NCBI GenBank assembly: GCA_947173945.1
Contig: CAMWGV010000020.1
Coordinates: 1 to 43,150 of the forward strand
Source: an uncultured Lachnospiraceae bacterium
Lineage (GTDB): Bacteria > Bacillota > Clostridia > Lachnospirales > Lachnospiraceae
Reading direction: 5' to 3'
DNA: 43,150 nt
Part shown: positions 25,410-34,612 of the stretch, one piece after another
Position numbering within the stretch: position 1 is the stretch's first letter
Layout of the letters: each line of letters starts with the position of its first letter
Notes under the pieces: generated by a model
What the model was told of the DNA's origin: nothing
What the model saw: only the letters and a program-made list of their open reading frames with translations
Database searches by the model: none
Program-made: the position numbers and the translations under genes

Positions 25410-26808
25410 TTTCCTCTCCTTCTCGTTTGTATTCCATGCACAAAACGTCCTGTGTATCATCGTCTATTTTATAATCTGCGTTGTACCTGAGTCCTACAGC
25501 CCATATAATCTCACTGCCACATGCCACTACCGGCCATGTGTCGCGGAGATTCCTGTCTATTTTGCTGTCAATAAACACTCTTGACAGCTTCTTGGAATTC
25601 CCCATTCCGTCAATTATAATATAATCCCCTGCTTCCGGAGCCCTTATACAAAATTTCCCATGTATTTTACCATAATCAACCATTTTAGTATATATTTTTT
25701 TTGAAACCTCTGTAATATCATCTTTTTTTAAACAAGTAACTGTGAGGCTTCCATGCCCCGGTACAGCATAAGTTCCCTGTCCGGAAATTTCAATATCATA
25801 CCTTTGCCTGTCAGCTGCTTCGTTGCTTATCATTAGCTTATCATAGCTTTTTCTCGCAACAATGTTATATGGCAAAATAACCTGCTTTCCAGTTTCGTTA
25901 TATATTAAATCTACAACTGAATTTATGTGTTTTCTATTAATATCCTTCTGCTTTCCCGCCACTTCTATAATGGCTTCCCTAACTATATGCTCCAAAAGCA
26001 CAATATCTTCTTTTTGAATATTTTCTATATCAATACTTATACTTTTTTCAAGGTTGTTATTTGCGCTTTTCTCCACTACATGCTTCAATGCTTCGTCATG
26101 GATAAATCTGTAGCTTTTCTGAGCTTCCTCTGCGACATCACATATATGACTTATGGCATTGCTGTTTATTGCTTCCATCTGTGGGATAATATTATGTCTT
26201 ATTTTATTTCTGTCATAGTGTGTAGAGTCATTTGTAGAATCATTACAGAAACCTTGATTACATTCGTCAAGATAAGCTTCAATTTCATTTCTTGTACTGT
26301 CCAGCAATGGTCTTATAATATTGTCCCTGACGGGTGCAATACCGGAAAGTCCCTTCAGACCGCTCCCTCTTAGTATATTGAAAATTACAGTTTCCGCCAT
26401 ATCACCTTTATTATGTGCAACTGCAATTTTATATTTTTTATTTTTTTTCCGTATATCTTCAAAGCACATGTATCTGTAAGCCCGTCCCGCCTCCTCAACC
26501 GAACATCCAAGCTCTTTTGCATATGCACTTATATCCTTTTTGAAGACAACACAGCAAACTTCAAGTCTGCTACAGAGCTCTTTCACAAACAGCTCATCCC
26601 TGTCAGCTTCGGTCCCTCTGAGCATATGGTTTATGTGAACACCATATATATGCTCCTTTTTTATGCCATAATCACCTGCAAGCCTACAAAGAGCAAGCAT
26701 TAAACATACCGAATCAGCACCACCGGATATACCCACAACCAATCCCTCTGTATCTGACAACATATTATATTCATCTATATATTTTTTTGTTTTTTCAATA
26801 AAATTCAT
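25402..26808 (-). CDS. tilS: tRNA(Ile)-lysidine synthase
   Basis: TilS attaches lysine to C34 of tRNA-Ile(CAU), changing its codon reading from AUG to AUA; it is essential in most bacteria. The 468-residue protein has the N-type ATP-pyrophosphatase loop GISGGADSV at about residues 27-35, the VHINHMLRG strand and a DRNKIRHN-type tRNA-binding motif near residue 190. A C-terminal TilS domain is also present. The start has GAGGG 5 nt upstream. Its end overlaps hpt by 8 bp. It follows spoIIE by 76 bp, in which no strong promoter was found. Confidence 0.96.
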   Translation of the reverse strand: MNFIEKTKKYIDEYNMLSDTEGLVVGISGGADSVCLMLALCRLAGDYGIKKEHIYGVHINHMLRGTEADRDELFVKELCSRLEVCCVVFKKDISAYAKELGCSVEEAGRAYRYMCFEDIRKKNKKYKIAVAHNKGDMAETVIFNILRGSGLKGLSGIAPVRDNIIRPLLDSTRNEIEAYLDECNQGFCNDSTNDSTHYDRNKIRHNIIPQMEAINSNAISHICDVAEEAQKSYRFIHDEALKHVVEKSANNNLEKSISIDIENIQKEDIVLLEHIVREAIIEVAGKQKDINRKHINSVVDLIYNETGKQVILPYNIVARKSYDKLMISNEAADRQRYDIEISGQGTYAVPGHGSLTVTCLKKDDITEVSKKIYTKMVDYGKIHGKFCIRAPEAGDYIIIDGMGNSKKLSRVFIDSKIDRNLRDTWPVVACGSEIIWAVGLRYNADYKIDDDTQDVLCMEYKREGEENG

Positions 26809-26884
26809 TTTTCCCTCGTTTGTTCCTTATGCCTTTCGCATATTTGAAAATATTAACATATCAAAAAGCTGATGTACATAGTTA

Positions 26885-28915
26885 TCACAAAGTTTTAACA
26901 AGTTTGGTGACGATTATTGTCGCATCATCCTTCAGGCGGTTTCCCCCTGAAGCCCTTACCTCATCCATTATTTTGGAAGCCACCTCCTCTGCATCCATAT
27001 CATCACATCCAATCAGCATGTCCTTTAAATATTCCTCCTTATTTTCAAACACAATACTCTCCAGAACACCATCGCTAAGCATAACTATCATATCCCCATC
27101 ATAAAGCTTTTTCTGACAGCTTTCACAATCTGCTCCCTCAACCACCCCGACAGGCAGTGATGTCGATTTTACTATTTCTATCCATTCATCCCTCTTGATA
27201 TAAGTTGCTGCCGCGCCCTGCTTATAAAGGCTTCCATAGCCTGTATGCAGATCTATTATAAGCATGTCCAGCGTTGCAAAGCTCTCTCCTTTATTTCGCT
27301 GAGCCAGATATGAATTTACAATTCTGATTGACATTACCCTGTCAAAGCCTGCCATAAGAAGCTCCTCTAATGCGTCAAGAAGATTTCTGCTATCCTTGTC
27401 GGCACGTTCCCCGTTTCCCATTCCATCCGCAATCATAAGCAGCTTCCTGCCATCCCTGATATCTCCCACATAAAAGTTATCTCCTGATACCTGCTCCTCA
27501 TATCTGCTAAGTGTTTTTACAGCAACCTGACAATCGAATTCCGGTTTTTGCTCCATGCAAAGCACATCATATTGTCTGCCAACAATTGCCCTGCTATCTT
27601 CCTTTAACACAAGACGCATGCCTATATGTTTTTCCACAATCTTTCTGACTGTGTCAGAGACAACAATTTTCCCTCTGAGACAGCGTATCGTTATATAAAC
27701 CTCGTACCTTCCGTCACCGTTTTTTATAAGCATGAGATTTTTCACGGAAATTTCTTTTGCACCAAGCTCCTCTACAATTTTGGCTTCTATCGTTTTTCTT
27801 ATCGGAACAGCATTTGACAGCCCGGAAGTGAAACCGTCTATAATGTCTCCCACATCCGAAAATCCAATTCCTGCTTCTGCATCCCTCACCATAGTATAAT
27901 CAATCCGTTTAAATGCCCTTGCAAGATTACCTATTCTTTTCATAACAAGCCCTGCCCATTCTGATGATTCACTTTCAAGCTCTCCATTTTTTACCCGCTC
28001 ATCTATAGCGGCAATCCAGCCTGAAGGAAGCAAAAGGAAAATCAGCAGTGCAGACACAAGTGCCTTTTGCGAATTTTCACCAAGCAGTGGTTCATAAAAT
28101 AAAAGACCACACAAATAATAAATCACGGCAAAGCATAATCCATATACAAACCTGCCACCCTTTAGCACACATATAACCGCAAAGGATGCAACGGCAATAA
28201 TCATCCAATTGGTAAGAAAATAATCATTTCCCGTCCGTGCCGACATAATCGCACCTGCAATAGTTGTCCAGCTTATACCAATTCCAAATCCAAATCTGTA
28301 CATAGCATAAAGTATACTGAACAGACCAAATGCCTCAGCTACTATAACACCCCCAAAAGCACTGATTGGCATACCACAAAGCACGGTCGCTGCAAGTGCC
28401 ACTGCACTGATTGCCGCTTCATTTTCTATCGCTATTCTCACATAATCATTTATTATTGTCTGAATCGCATGTGAATATATCATTGCAAGTGAAAATGCAA
28501 TTACAGCCTCTGCAAATACCGCCGGGAGCAAAATACTACCCGAAAAAAGAACATGCCATGTGTAATTCACAAGTGCAACCGAAACAGACGACAAAAGTGC
28601 CATACCTGTTTTATGCCACCGATAGCTTTTTTCCTGCTTTATATTCATAAGCAGCAGCACCAGAATTGTAACAACCGCATATCTTGCCATATTTACATCC
28701 GAAGCAGTTGACAATATTCCAAGCATAAGGCTGACAGAGCATGCAACATATCTTTCCCCAATAATACAAACTGCAATTAAAAATCCAACTAAAAAAGGAT
28801 TAATCTCAAATATCTGACATCTTCCCACAAAAAAAGCTGCCACAATGAGCCACGCTCTCTTTAGCAACTTCTCCGCCAGGGCATTATCCTCTGATACAAC
28901 ACCTGAAATATCCAT
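26885..28915 (-). CDS. spoIIE: Stage II sporulation protein E phosphatase
   Basis: SpoIIE dephosphorylates SpoIIAA and so activates sigma-F in the forespore, and it also takes part in polar septation. The ATG at 28915 with GGGAGG gives 676 residues, shorter than the roughly 827 of Bacillus subtilis. About ten membrane helices occupy residues 20-310. A central regulatory region follows, then a PP2C-type domain from about 460, with metal-binding Asp residues in LMIADGMGNG near residue 505 and in MLSDGVLE near residue 615. It lies after divIC as in Bacillus. The promoter upstream has Spo0A-type spacing. Confidence 0.97.
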   Translation of the reverse strand: MDISGVVSEDNALAEKLLKRAWLIVAAFFVGRCQIFEINPFLVGFLIAVCIIGERYVACSVSLMLGILSTASDVNMARYAVVTILVLLLMNIKQEKSYRWHKTGMALLSSVSVALVNYTWHVLFSGSILLPAVFAEAVIAFSLAMIYSHAIQTIINDYVRIAIENEAAISAVALAATVLCGMPISAFGGVIVAEAFGLFSILYAMYRFGFGIGISWTTIAGAIMSARTGNDYFLTNWMIIAVASFAVICVLKGGRFVYGLCFAVIYYLCGLLFYEPLLGENSQKALVSALLIFLLLPSGWIAAIDERVKNGELESESSEWAGLVMKRIGNLARAFKRIDYTMVRDAEAGIGFSDVGDIIDGFTSGLSNAVPIRKTIEAKIVEELGAKEISVKNLMLIKNGDGRYEVYITIRCLRGKIVVSDTVRKIVEKHIGMRLVLKEDSRAIVGRQYDVLCMEQKPEFDCQVAVKTLSRYEEQVSGDNFYVGDIRDGRKLLMIADGMGNGERADKDSRNLLDALEELLMAGFDRVMSIRIVNSYLAQRNKGESFATLDMLIIDLHTGYGSLYKQGAAATYIKRDEWIEIVKSTSLPVGVVEGADCESCQKKLYDGDMIVMLSDGVLESIVFENKEEYLKDMLIGCDDMDAEEVASKIMDEVRASGGNRLKDDATIIVTKLVKTL

Positions 28916-28967
28916 TTTTACCTCCCACATGAATAATGTCACCTGTCATAAGACACAGCGTTTATCC

Positions 28968-29000
28968 ATTATAAATGCGGACTGTTTTTCCATTTGTCAA
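28968..29000 (-). promoter_or_regulatory. Spo0A-type promoter of spoIIE with a 21-bp spacer
   Basis: A perfect TTGACA (29000..28995) and a perfect TATAAT (28973..28968) on the minus strand are 21 bp apart, too far for ordinary sigma-A use. The Bacillus spoIIE and spoIIG promoters have the same 21-22 bp spacing and need Spo0A~P. The -35 region TTTGACAAA contains TGACAAA, one mismatch from the 0A box TGNCGAA. Confidence 0.65.
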
Positions 29001-29053
29001 ATCGTAGAACATTTATCAATATTATTATAGACAAAAAATATCCGTCTCATCAG

Positions 29054-29356
29054 TTATCGGGAAGGACGTATTACTATCTCGTCCGGATATACCAGCCCAA
29101 GTTTTTCCTTTGCCACGTCCTCAACATACTGCTTCGTATGCATATACTGTTCCTGAGCCTCCATCTGCTGTCTCTCAAGCTGAGCCTCCTCGATTTTCTT
29201 TTCCAATGTTCTTTCAGTAACCGCAAGCTGACGGCTCTGAGAGTACAAATCTGATATTTTTAATACCGAAACTGTACAAACAACTAAAACAGCAATAATT
29301 ATTACAAAGCTTGCCATTCCTGATTGTTTTCTGGTTGATTTTTTTCTTCTTGCCAT
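29054..29356 (-). CDS. divIC: Septum formation initiator DivIC/FtsL-like
   Basis: The 100-residue bitopic protein has a basic N-terminus (MARRKKSTRK), one transmembrane helix (about 16-36), an extracellular coiled coil (about 42-75) rich in Gln/Glu/Leu, and the family motif VEDVAKEKLGLVYPDEIV near the C-terminus. DivIC works with FtsL and DivIB in activating septal wall synthesis. ATG 29356 is preferred to the upstream in-frame GTG; the ribosome site is weak (GGTG). It lies between yabQ and spoIIE as in Bacillus. No tRNA genes occur between it and spoIIE. Confidence 0.93.
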   Translation of the reverse strand: MARRKKSTRKQSGMASFVIIIAVLVVCTVSVLKISDLYSQSRQLAVTERTLEKKIEEAQLERQQMEAQEQYMHTKQYVEDVAKEKLGLVYPDEIVIRPSR

Positions 29357-29385
29357 TTCTACACCCACTTAATAATAAGGCACAC

Positions 29386-29781
29386 TTACCTATTTTTCAC
29401 CTTTTGTACAATTTTAAACTTTTTTCTTACATTTTTCAACACTTTCTTACATTTTTTTCCTAATTTCTTTATAAACCCTATAATGTAATCAGCAAAATAC
29501 AGGAACACCCTGCTAATCGTATAGTGGTAAATAATAACGCCAACAACCATTCCCATGAAAATGTAAAATCTGAAGCTTCCGTAATTATACCTGTTAATAC
29601 ATGCAATCGTAACACATGCCGACAGAATCCAGAAAAACAGATCTGACAATGCAATAAAGAAATAGCTGTGACTTATAATTCGCCTTATGCATCGGATGAT
29701 ATCATAACCAAAACCAAGCATAGCACCCAGCAGCATACTAATCACCAGTGTATCAACCTGACCTGCGATAAAATCATGCAT
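29386..29781 (-). CDS. yabQ: Spore cortex biosynthesis protein YabQ
   Basis: The start is placed at ATG 29781, 1 nt after the yabP stop, giving 131 residues. The N-terminal half has several membrane segments (QVDTLVISMLLGAMLGFGYD start) and the C-terminal tail is very basic (Lys-rich coiled segment). This matches YabQ of spore formers, needed for cortex formation. It lacks a strong ribosome site, so translation is probably coupled to yabP. Confidence 0.9.
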   Translation of the reverse strand: MHDFIAGQVDTLVISMLLGAMLGFGYDIIRCIRRIISHSYFFIALSDLFFWILSACVTIACINRYNYGSFRFYIFMGMVVGVIIYHYTISRVFLYFADYIIGFIKKLGKKCKKVLKNVRKKFKIVQKVKNR

Positions 29782-29782
29782 C

Positions 29783-30058
29783 TTATCTGAACAACCTTCC
29801 GAATATTTTTGACGCAACCTTTCCCGGCTCAGTTATCTCCGAGTATTCCATGCTGTCTATTCTTCCGGTAAATTCAAGCTCGCAAGCTTCACTGTCAAGT
29901 CTGGACATATGCAGCTCAGACCCCTTTATAGTAAGTTTACCCATATCCGTATTAAGCTCTGCACGTTCCGTATCAAATGACAGAACCCTATGTACACCGG
30001 TTATTATACCGCTTTTTCTTCCGTCAAGACAAATCCTGTGGTTTGTCACAGCTTCCAT
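29783..30058 (-). CDS. yabP: Sporulation protein YabP
   Basis: The 91-residue protein starts at ATG 30058 (MEAVTNHRI), behind a GGTGAGCGG stretch. It has a compact beta-rich fold with the YabP/YqfC motif: NHRICLDGRKSGIITGV, then LTIKGSELHMSRLD and LEFTGRIDSMEY. It is a conserved sporulation protein acting in the mother cell. Its stop is 1 nt before yabQ, and it follows the S4-domain gene rqcP by 56 bp. Confidence 0.93.
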   Translation of the reverse strand: MEAVTNHRICLDGRKSGIITGVHRVLSFDTERAELNTDMGKLTIKGSELHMSRLDSEACELEFTGRIDSMEYSEITEPGKVASKIFGRLFR

Positions 30059-30114
30059 ACACCGCTCACCGCCAAAAGAAAAAATCATATAAAACATTAT
30101 ATGCCATACTACCC

Positions 30115-30354
30115 TTACAGATACCTATACATTTCTTTTGCTTCTTCTTTTTTACTTGTATCAGCTATCATTGTAACCTCTGCCTTAACAGACTTATTTC
30201 CAAATGCTATTTCTATAATATCTCCGACCTTAACATCATAGGATGCTTTCACAACCTTATCATTAACCATCACACGTCCTGCTGTACATGCATCATTTGC
30301 AACCGTCCTTCTTTTTATAAGACGTGAAACCTTTAAATACTTATCTAATCTCAT
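30115..30354 (-). CDS. rqcP: S4-domain RNA-binding protein RqcP (YabO)
   Basis: The ATG at 30354 with GGAGG gives 79 residues that begin with the S4 fold MRLDKYLKVSRLIKRRT, followed by the conserved NDKVVKASYDVKVGDIIEI. RqcP/YabO binds the obstructed 50S subunit and helps RqcH in alanine tailing during ribosome quality control. Its position before yabP is conserved across spore formers. A terminator at 30434-30463 separates it from the HU gene. Confidence 0.93.
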   Translation of the reverse strand: MRLDKYLKVSRLIKRRTVANDACTAGRVMVNDKVVKASYDVKVGDIIEIAFGNKSVKAEVTMIADTSKKEEAKEMYRYL

Positions 30355-30433
30355 AATACCTCCAATATCTGGTAAGCTTCGATGGAACCGACTTGTCCTC
30401 AAGACATATGCCAATTAGGAAACGAAGTTTTCT

Positions 30434-30463
30434 AATTAAAAGAAAAAAGCGCCAATGGCGCTT
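30434..30463 (-). terminator. Intrinsic terminator of the HU gene
   Basis: AAGCGCC-AAT-GGCGCTT (30447-30463) is a perfect 7-bp stem with a 3-nt loop. On the minus strand it is followed by TTTTTTCTTTTAA (30446..30434). It lies 29 bp after the HU stop. Confidence 0.9.
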
Positions 30464-30491
30464 AATTCCTTAATTTTCTTAAACCATAGAA

Positions 30492-30764
30492 CTAGTTGAT
30501 AGAATCCTTTAAAGCCTTACCAGCCTTAAACTTAGGAGCCTTTGAAGCAGCAATTTTCATTGTCTCGCCTGTTCTTGGATTTCTTCCCTCTCTTGCAGGT
30601 CTCTCAGCTACCTCAAATGTACCAAATCCAACTAACTGAATCTTCTCGCCCTTCTTTAACTCATCAGCAACTGTCTCAGTGAAAGCCTTAAGTACCTTCT
30701 CAACATCAACCTTCTTAAGTCCTGTCTTATCAGCCATGCTTGCAACTAATTCACTCTTGTTCAT
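30492..30764 (-). CDS. hup: HU-family DNA-binding protein
   Basis: The 90-residue protein has the complete HU sequence: a helical dimer core, then the GFGTFEV strand and the ARP(A)REGRNPRTGE arm that inserts in the minor groove with the conserved Pro, then a C-terminal helix. It compacts the nucleoid and assists DNA transactions. It has its own promoter (30860-30888) and a strong terminator, so it is transcribed alone within the spore cluster. The leader contains two further inverted repeats. Confidence 0.97.
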   Translation of the reverse strand: MNKSELVASMADKTGLKKVDVEKVLKAFTETVADELKKGEKIQLVGFGTFEVAERPAREGRNPRTGETMKIAASKAPKFKAGKALKDSIN

Positions 30765-30859
30765 CGAAAAATTCCTCCTATAAATAAAAACGTTTTGATT
30801 ACCTATTATATTTTCAAGTAATCCCCTTTTTACACAGGCTTTTAAAAGCCCTACGCATA

Positions 30860-30888
30860 TTTATACCCTTTTAACCAGTATTTGTCAA
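30860..30888 (-). promoter_or_regulatory. Promoter of the HU gene
   Basis: A perfect TTGACA (30888..30883) and TATAAA (30865..30860) are 17 bp apart on the minus strand. The leader includes the 14-bp palindrome GGCTTTTAAAAGCC. The start at 30764 has GGAGG upstream. Confidence 0.75.
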
Positions 30889-30925
30889 GTAAAAAAGCTG
30901 TTAAATGCTGTTTAAAATCAGATAC

Positions 30926-31474
30926 TTACCCTTCCATCTGCCTTCCAAGAAAGTTTGCGGCTATAATAGCAGCCTTCCATTCACTTTCTCCCACAGGTTT
31001 TTCGCCCTCTTTACTAAGCAGAATGACCGCACCTATAGCATCACCCTCGCTGATTATTGTCTGGACAATCTGACCCGAATATTCGTTATCACCATTCCCA
31101 AGAATTTTAATAAATTTCTTTTCGCCTTTTTTAGCAACAATTGACTCTCTGTCATTAATTGCCTCCTCAAGTTCCCTGTGCAAGCTTCTTCCAAGAAGCT
31201 CCTTTTTAGGAATTCCTGCAACTGCTATAATCTGGTCCCTGTCACATACACATACACCACAACCAAGTATTTGTGCTGCTGCCTCTACATATTGCTGTGC
31301 AAAAACGCTGAGTTCACCGATAGGAGAATATTTTTTCAATATTATTTCTCCTTCCTTATCCGTGAATATCTCTAATGGATCTCCCTCACGGATTCTCAGA
31401 ACACGTCTTATTTCCTTTGGTACTACTATTCTTCCAAGTTCATCTATTCTCCTAACAATTCCTGTTGCTTTCAT
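30926..31474 (-). CDS. spoVT: Stage V sporulation protein T (SpoVT)
   Basis: The 182-residue regulator has an N-terminal AbrB-type swapped-hairpin DNA-binding domain (residues 1-50, with VRRIDELGRIVVPKEIRR) and a C-terminal GAF-like domain. It modulates sigma-G dependent genes in the forespore and is itself sigma-G controlled in Bacillus. The upstream sequence carries a sigma-G-like promoter. It precedes the HU-rqcP-yabP cluster; the yabM and mazG genes that lie between in Bacillus are missing. Confidence 0.95.
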   Translation of the reverse strand: MKATGIVRRIDELGRIVVPKEIRRVLRIREGDPLEIFTDKEGEIILKKYSPIGELSVFAQQYVEAAAQILGCGVCVCDRDQIIAVAGIPKKELLGRSLHRELEEAINDRESIVAKKGEKKFIKILGNGDNEYSGQIVQTIISEGDAIGAVILLSKEGEKPVGESEWKAAIIAANFLGRQMEG

Positions 31475-31522
31475 ATTATTTCAATCCTTTCCTACAGATT
31501 TTCATTCAATTAATCGTGATGT

Positions 31523-31552
31523 TAGTATCTGTAAGAAACGGAAATTTATACA
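31523..31552 (-). promoter_or_regulatory. Sigma-G-like promoter of spoVT
   Basis: TGTATA (31552..31547) is followed after 17 bp by GATACTA (31529..31523) on the minus strand. These are one mismatch from the sigma-G boxes TGAATA and CATACTA. The spacing agrees with forespore promoters, and spoVT is a known sigma-G target in Bacillus. Confidence 0.5.
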
Positions 31553-31566
31553 CAGTAATTTTATTA

Positions 31567-31587
31567 AAATTATTGCAGCAGCATGTT
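31567..31587. repeat. 21-bp repeat, copy 1 (end of the ABC permease gene)
   Basis: This copy covers the last five codons of the permease (NMLLQ and stop) plus 3 bp. It is identical over 21 bases to 38105-38125; one base beyond on each side already differs. Confidence 0.85.
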
Positions 31588-33657
31588 CCCTGACAATAAT
31601 GAGTTAAAGCTGTATTTATCAAATGCATGTATTCCAAGCAAGTTCAACAGCAAAGGCAAAATGACAATAAGTGATACTAAAATCATTGTGTAATTGCTGT
31701 TTTTTATGCATTTGCATAGGAATGCAGTCAGAAGGCTTATTACAAAAATCGTCGCAAGCCTTATCATCCACAGCAATATACAATATCCCCATATACTTAT
31801 TTTTCCATTTACATTCGAAAGACGCACAATAGAAACACAGCTTATATTTCCATTTGTGAGTCCAAATTCCCAATTTGCCCATAACAGTTCTGTCAGGTAA
31901 ATAAGCAGAAACATTACAACAATATACAGCAATACGATACATACTTTTTTTACTTTAAGCTGTTTATGCTTCGCACTTATATTTATAAGCCTTTCCATTC
32001 CATATCTGTATTCCTCACCATACATAAATGCAACAGCTATAAGTACAGCCAGCATCAGTATTACTGCATTTTTAACATCATTTCTATATGTATCACTTCC
32101 AAATATATAGTTCCAGCCTCTGTCATATACAAACTCAACACTAGATTCCGGTCGGGACAATATATAATCTACATATTTTTTGCATCTTAAAATGGCATTT
32201 TCCTTTTTCAATTCACTCCGAATTCGATCACTAAGATTTTCATATTCTGCATACGATATAATCTCATTGTTATATTCATAATCCAATTCATCCAATTTAC
32301 CATGCAATTCCTGCATTCTTAAAACTTCTGAATTGATAAATTCAACCTTGTCATATGTAACCTCACCCTCTATCTGCTTCATGTAACTACGATAATACAG
32401 TTCACTGTCATACCACCTTGCATGTTTGTCCTTATACATAACAAACTGAAGGACTAAAATTGCAATAAGCACAAAAATAACCTTATACCCAAATAAAAAT
32501 TTATACTCATCAAGCGTGGTCAGTCCATAAGTCTTTCCTTTTTTTCCTTTCCCCCTATATTTTGCTACATTTCTGTATTCGGTTTCCTTTCGTGCAAAAA
32601 CATACGTGCAAATATACAAAACAGCAACTATGAATATGGCAAAAAGTAAAAGGTCCATAAACATTGCCGATATGGGTTTATTCAATATATTATAGTTGTA
32701 ATATTGGTAAAAATCCTCTATGTCCAGCATGTTTATGATTGTGGTACGCTTCAAGAACATGTTATTAAGCAATCTTCCGGAAACATATGCCGAAAACTCC
32801 ACAGCACATAATATACCAAATAGCACATACATAATAACTTCATTTGATGAAAGAATTGCAAATAACACAGCCAGTACGGTAAGAACACCATATGTAAATA
32901 TTTTGTGGACTCCCACACTTATCACAAACTGTCCTATACTCTGACCGATAGCAGTTTTTGCATAGCCCAGCATAGACTGCACCGGTGCATCAAAGGAAAT
33001 TTCACCATACAATCCTATAGCCATAACAATATTGGCAGCATATATAACAATTCCAAATAACCCGACATATAAAAATGCAGCGAATGTCTTTGTAAGTATC
33101 AGTCTTCCGTCGCCATATCTTGTTGCCTTGAGTAAATTCAGCACTCCACTTTTTTTATCCTGCATAATCAAAAGATTGACTGTTATTATTATTACAACAA
33201 ATACAATGATATCTGTTGCAAAAAAATTCATTGTACGCTCCAAACCATAGCTTCCTACAAATTGTGGTACAATCTCCTTGCACTTTGAATAATCCTCTTT
33301 TGTTTTTTTGAGATTATTTTTTGAAAATTCATCCTGAAAAATAGAAACCTGACTGCTTTCGTCTGCATTATCCATAACTCCCTGTACATACATCTCATAC
33401 TCCTGCACAGACATATATTCATCAAATAACCTTTTATATAGGGGAGATTCCATATCATTCATGTAATTATCAAAAATGGTATCTGTCTGTTCCCCAGCTT
33501 CTTTTTTCGCCTGCCTGTACTCTGACGGGCTGATTTCATCCATTGAAAAAGAAACAAGCAAAATTCCAATATTTAATAACAGCATACCACACATAATCAG
33601 CCATAATTTTCGATTATTAAAAATCCGAAATATCTCATTTCTGACAAATCCAGCCAT
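31570..33657 (-). CDS. Large ABC transporter permease
   Basis: The 695-residue protein contains two similar halves, each starting with a membrane helix next to basic residues (NRKLWLIMCGMLLLN at about 15 and the YGLTTLDEYKFLFGYKVI segment at about 375). Each half has a long charged extracellular loop followed by five or six helices. In total about 12 helices are seen. The large loops after the first helix of each half are typical of bacteriocin-export or resistance permeases of the ABC-2 type. It lies 6 bp after the ATPase gene and is the last gene of the module. Its 3' end is repeated at 38105-38125. The substrate is unknown. Confidence 0.75.
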   Translation of the reverse strand: MAGFVRNEIFRIFNNRKLWLIMCGMLLLNIGILLVSFSMDEISPSEYRQAKKEAGEQTDTIFDNYMNDMESPLYKRLFDEYMSVQEYEMYVQGVMDNADESSQVSIFQDEFSKNNLKKTKEDYSKCKEIVPQFVGSYGLERTMNFFATDIIVFVVIIITVNLLIMQDKKSGVLNLLKATRYGDGRLILTKTFAAFLYVGLFGIVIYAANIVMAIGLYGEISFDAPVQSMLGYAKTAIGQSIGQFVISVGVHKIFTYGVLTVLAVLFAILSSNEVIMYVLFGILCAVEFSAYVSGRLLNNMFLKRTTIINMLDIEDFYQYYNYNILNKPISAMFMDLLLFAIFIVAVLYICTYVFARKETEYRNVAKYRGKGKKGKTYGLTTLDEYKFLFGYKVIFVLIAILVLQFVMYKDKHARWYDSELYYRSYMKQIEGEVTYDKVEFINSEVLRMQELHGKLDELDYEYNNEIISYAEYENLSDRIRSELKKENAILRCKKYVDYILSRPESSVEFVYDRGWNYIFGSDTYRNDVKNAVILMLAVLIAVAFMYGEEYRYGMERLINISAKHKQLKVKKVCIVLLYIVVMFLLIYLTELLWANWEFGLTNGNISCVSIVRLSNVNGKISIWGYCILLWMIRLATIFVISLLTAFLCKCIKNSNYTMILVSLIVILPLLLNLLGIHAFDKYSFNSLLSGNMLLQ

Positions 33658-33663
33658 AATGCA

Positions 33664-34524
33664 TCACCCTCCAAACACATAAAGATAGACATCTTCCAAA
33701 TCAGGTTTGACGTTTAATGCATCACCCTCCGGAGCGTTCTCTGACAGAAATCGTATTTTGGTATTATCACCATAACGAACAGCACTGGAAACTAAATATT
33801 GATTCATATACTCTCCTGCTTTCGCAGTATCAACCGTCAATTCCCATACCTTTCCCTCAAGCTGTTGTTGCATATTTTCAGGCGAATCAATTTCAACAAT
33901 CTTGCCTTTTTTCAATAAGATTACTTTGTTTGCAATATATTCTATGTCCTGTACAACATGGGTTGCAATCAGTATAATTTTATCCTCTGCATTTTCTGCA
34001 ATCAGATTTCTTGCATGAATACGTTCCTTCGGATCAAGTCCGGCCGTAGGTTCATCAAATATTACAATTTTAGGGTCTCCTAAAAATGCCTGTGCAATCA
34101 GAAGCCTCTGTTTCATTCCTCCTGAATATCCACCTATTTTCTTGTCAAGAACATCCAATAAATTAACCTTACCCGCTATTATTTCTATAGCCTCCGGCAG
34201 CTCATTTTTGTTCATACCCTTAAGCAATCCCATATAATTAAGGAATCTCCGTCCTGTAAAAAACGGGAATAATTCCTGCTGCTGGGGCATATAACCAATC
34301 ATTCCTTTATACTCGTCCCCCATTCTGGAAATATCTGTCCCATCCATGCAAATACATCCTGAGGTTGGACGTATATTTTGCACCAAAAGCTTCATAAGCG
34401 TAGATTTGCCTGCACCATTTGGTCCCAGAAGCCCATATATTCCCTCTGTGAGCTGACAACTAACCATATTGAGTGCCAACAGGTTCTTGTATTTTTTTGA
34501 TAATGTCTCAAATTCTAACTGCAT
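33664..34524 (-). CDS. ABC transporter ATP-binding protein
   Basis: The 286-residue protein has Walker A GPNGAGKST near residue 39, the signature YSGGMKQRL near 135, Walker B IVIFDEPTAGLDP near 160 and the switch His in ATHVVQDIE. It is of the same multidrug-export type as the ATPase at 9277-10131. The ATG has AGGGGAG upstream and lies 88 bp after the lipoprotein stop; the permease follows by 6 bp. It energises the 695-residue permease. Confidence 0.95.
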   Translation of the reverse strand: MQLEFETLSKKYKNLLALNMVSCQLTEGIYGLLGPNGAGKSTLMKLLVQNIRPTSGCICMDGTDISRMGDEYKGMIGYMPQQQELFPFFTGRRFLNYMGLLKGMNKNELPEAIEIIAGKVNLLDVLDKKIGGYSGGMKQRLLIAQAFLGDPKIVIFDEPTAGLDPKERIHARNLIAENAEDKIILIATHVVQDIEYIANKVILLKKGKIVEIDSPENMQQQLEGKVWELTVDTAKAGEYMNQYLVSSAVRYGDNTKIRFLSENAPEGDALNVKPDLEDVYLYVFGG

Positions 34525-34612
34525 GTTATCTCTCCCCTCTTATCGAACATCAGTCATTCCGTATTTACCCATCCGGATTCATAGATGATTTTGTAAGGAA
34601 ACGCATATGCGA

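Noticed and set aside
28916-29053. Possible tRNA genes between divIC and spoIIE, as in Bacillus
   Set aside because: No cloverleaf, T-loop GTTCGA-type sequence or CCA end was found; the gap holds only the spoIIE promoter.
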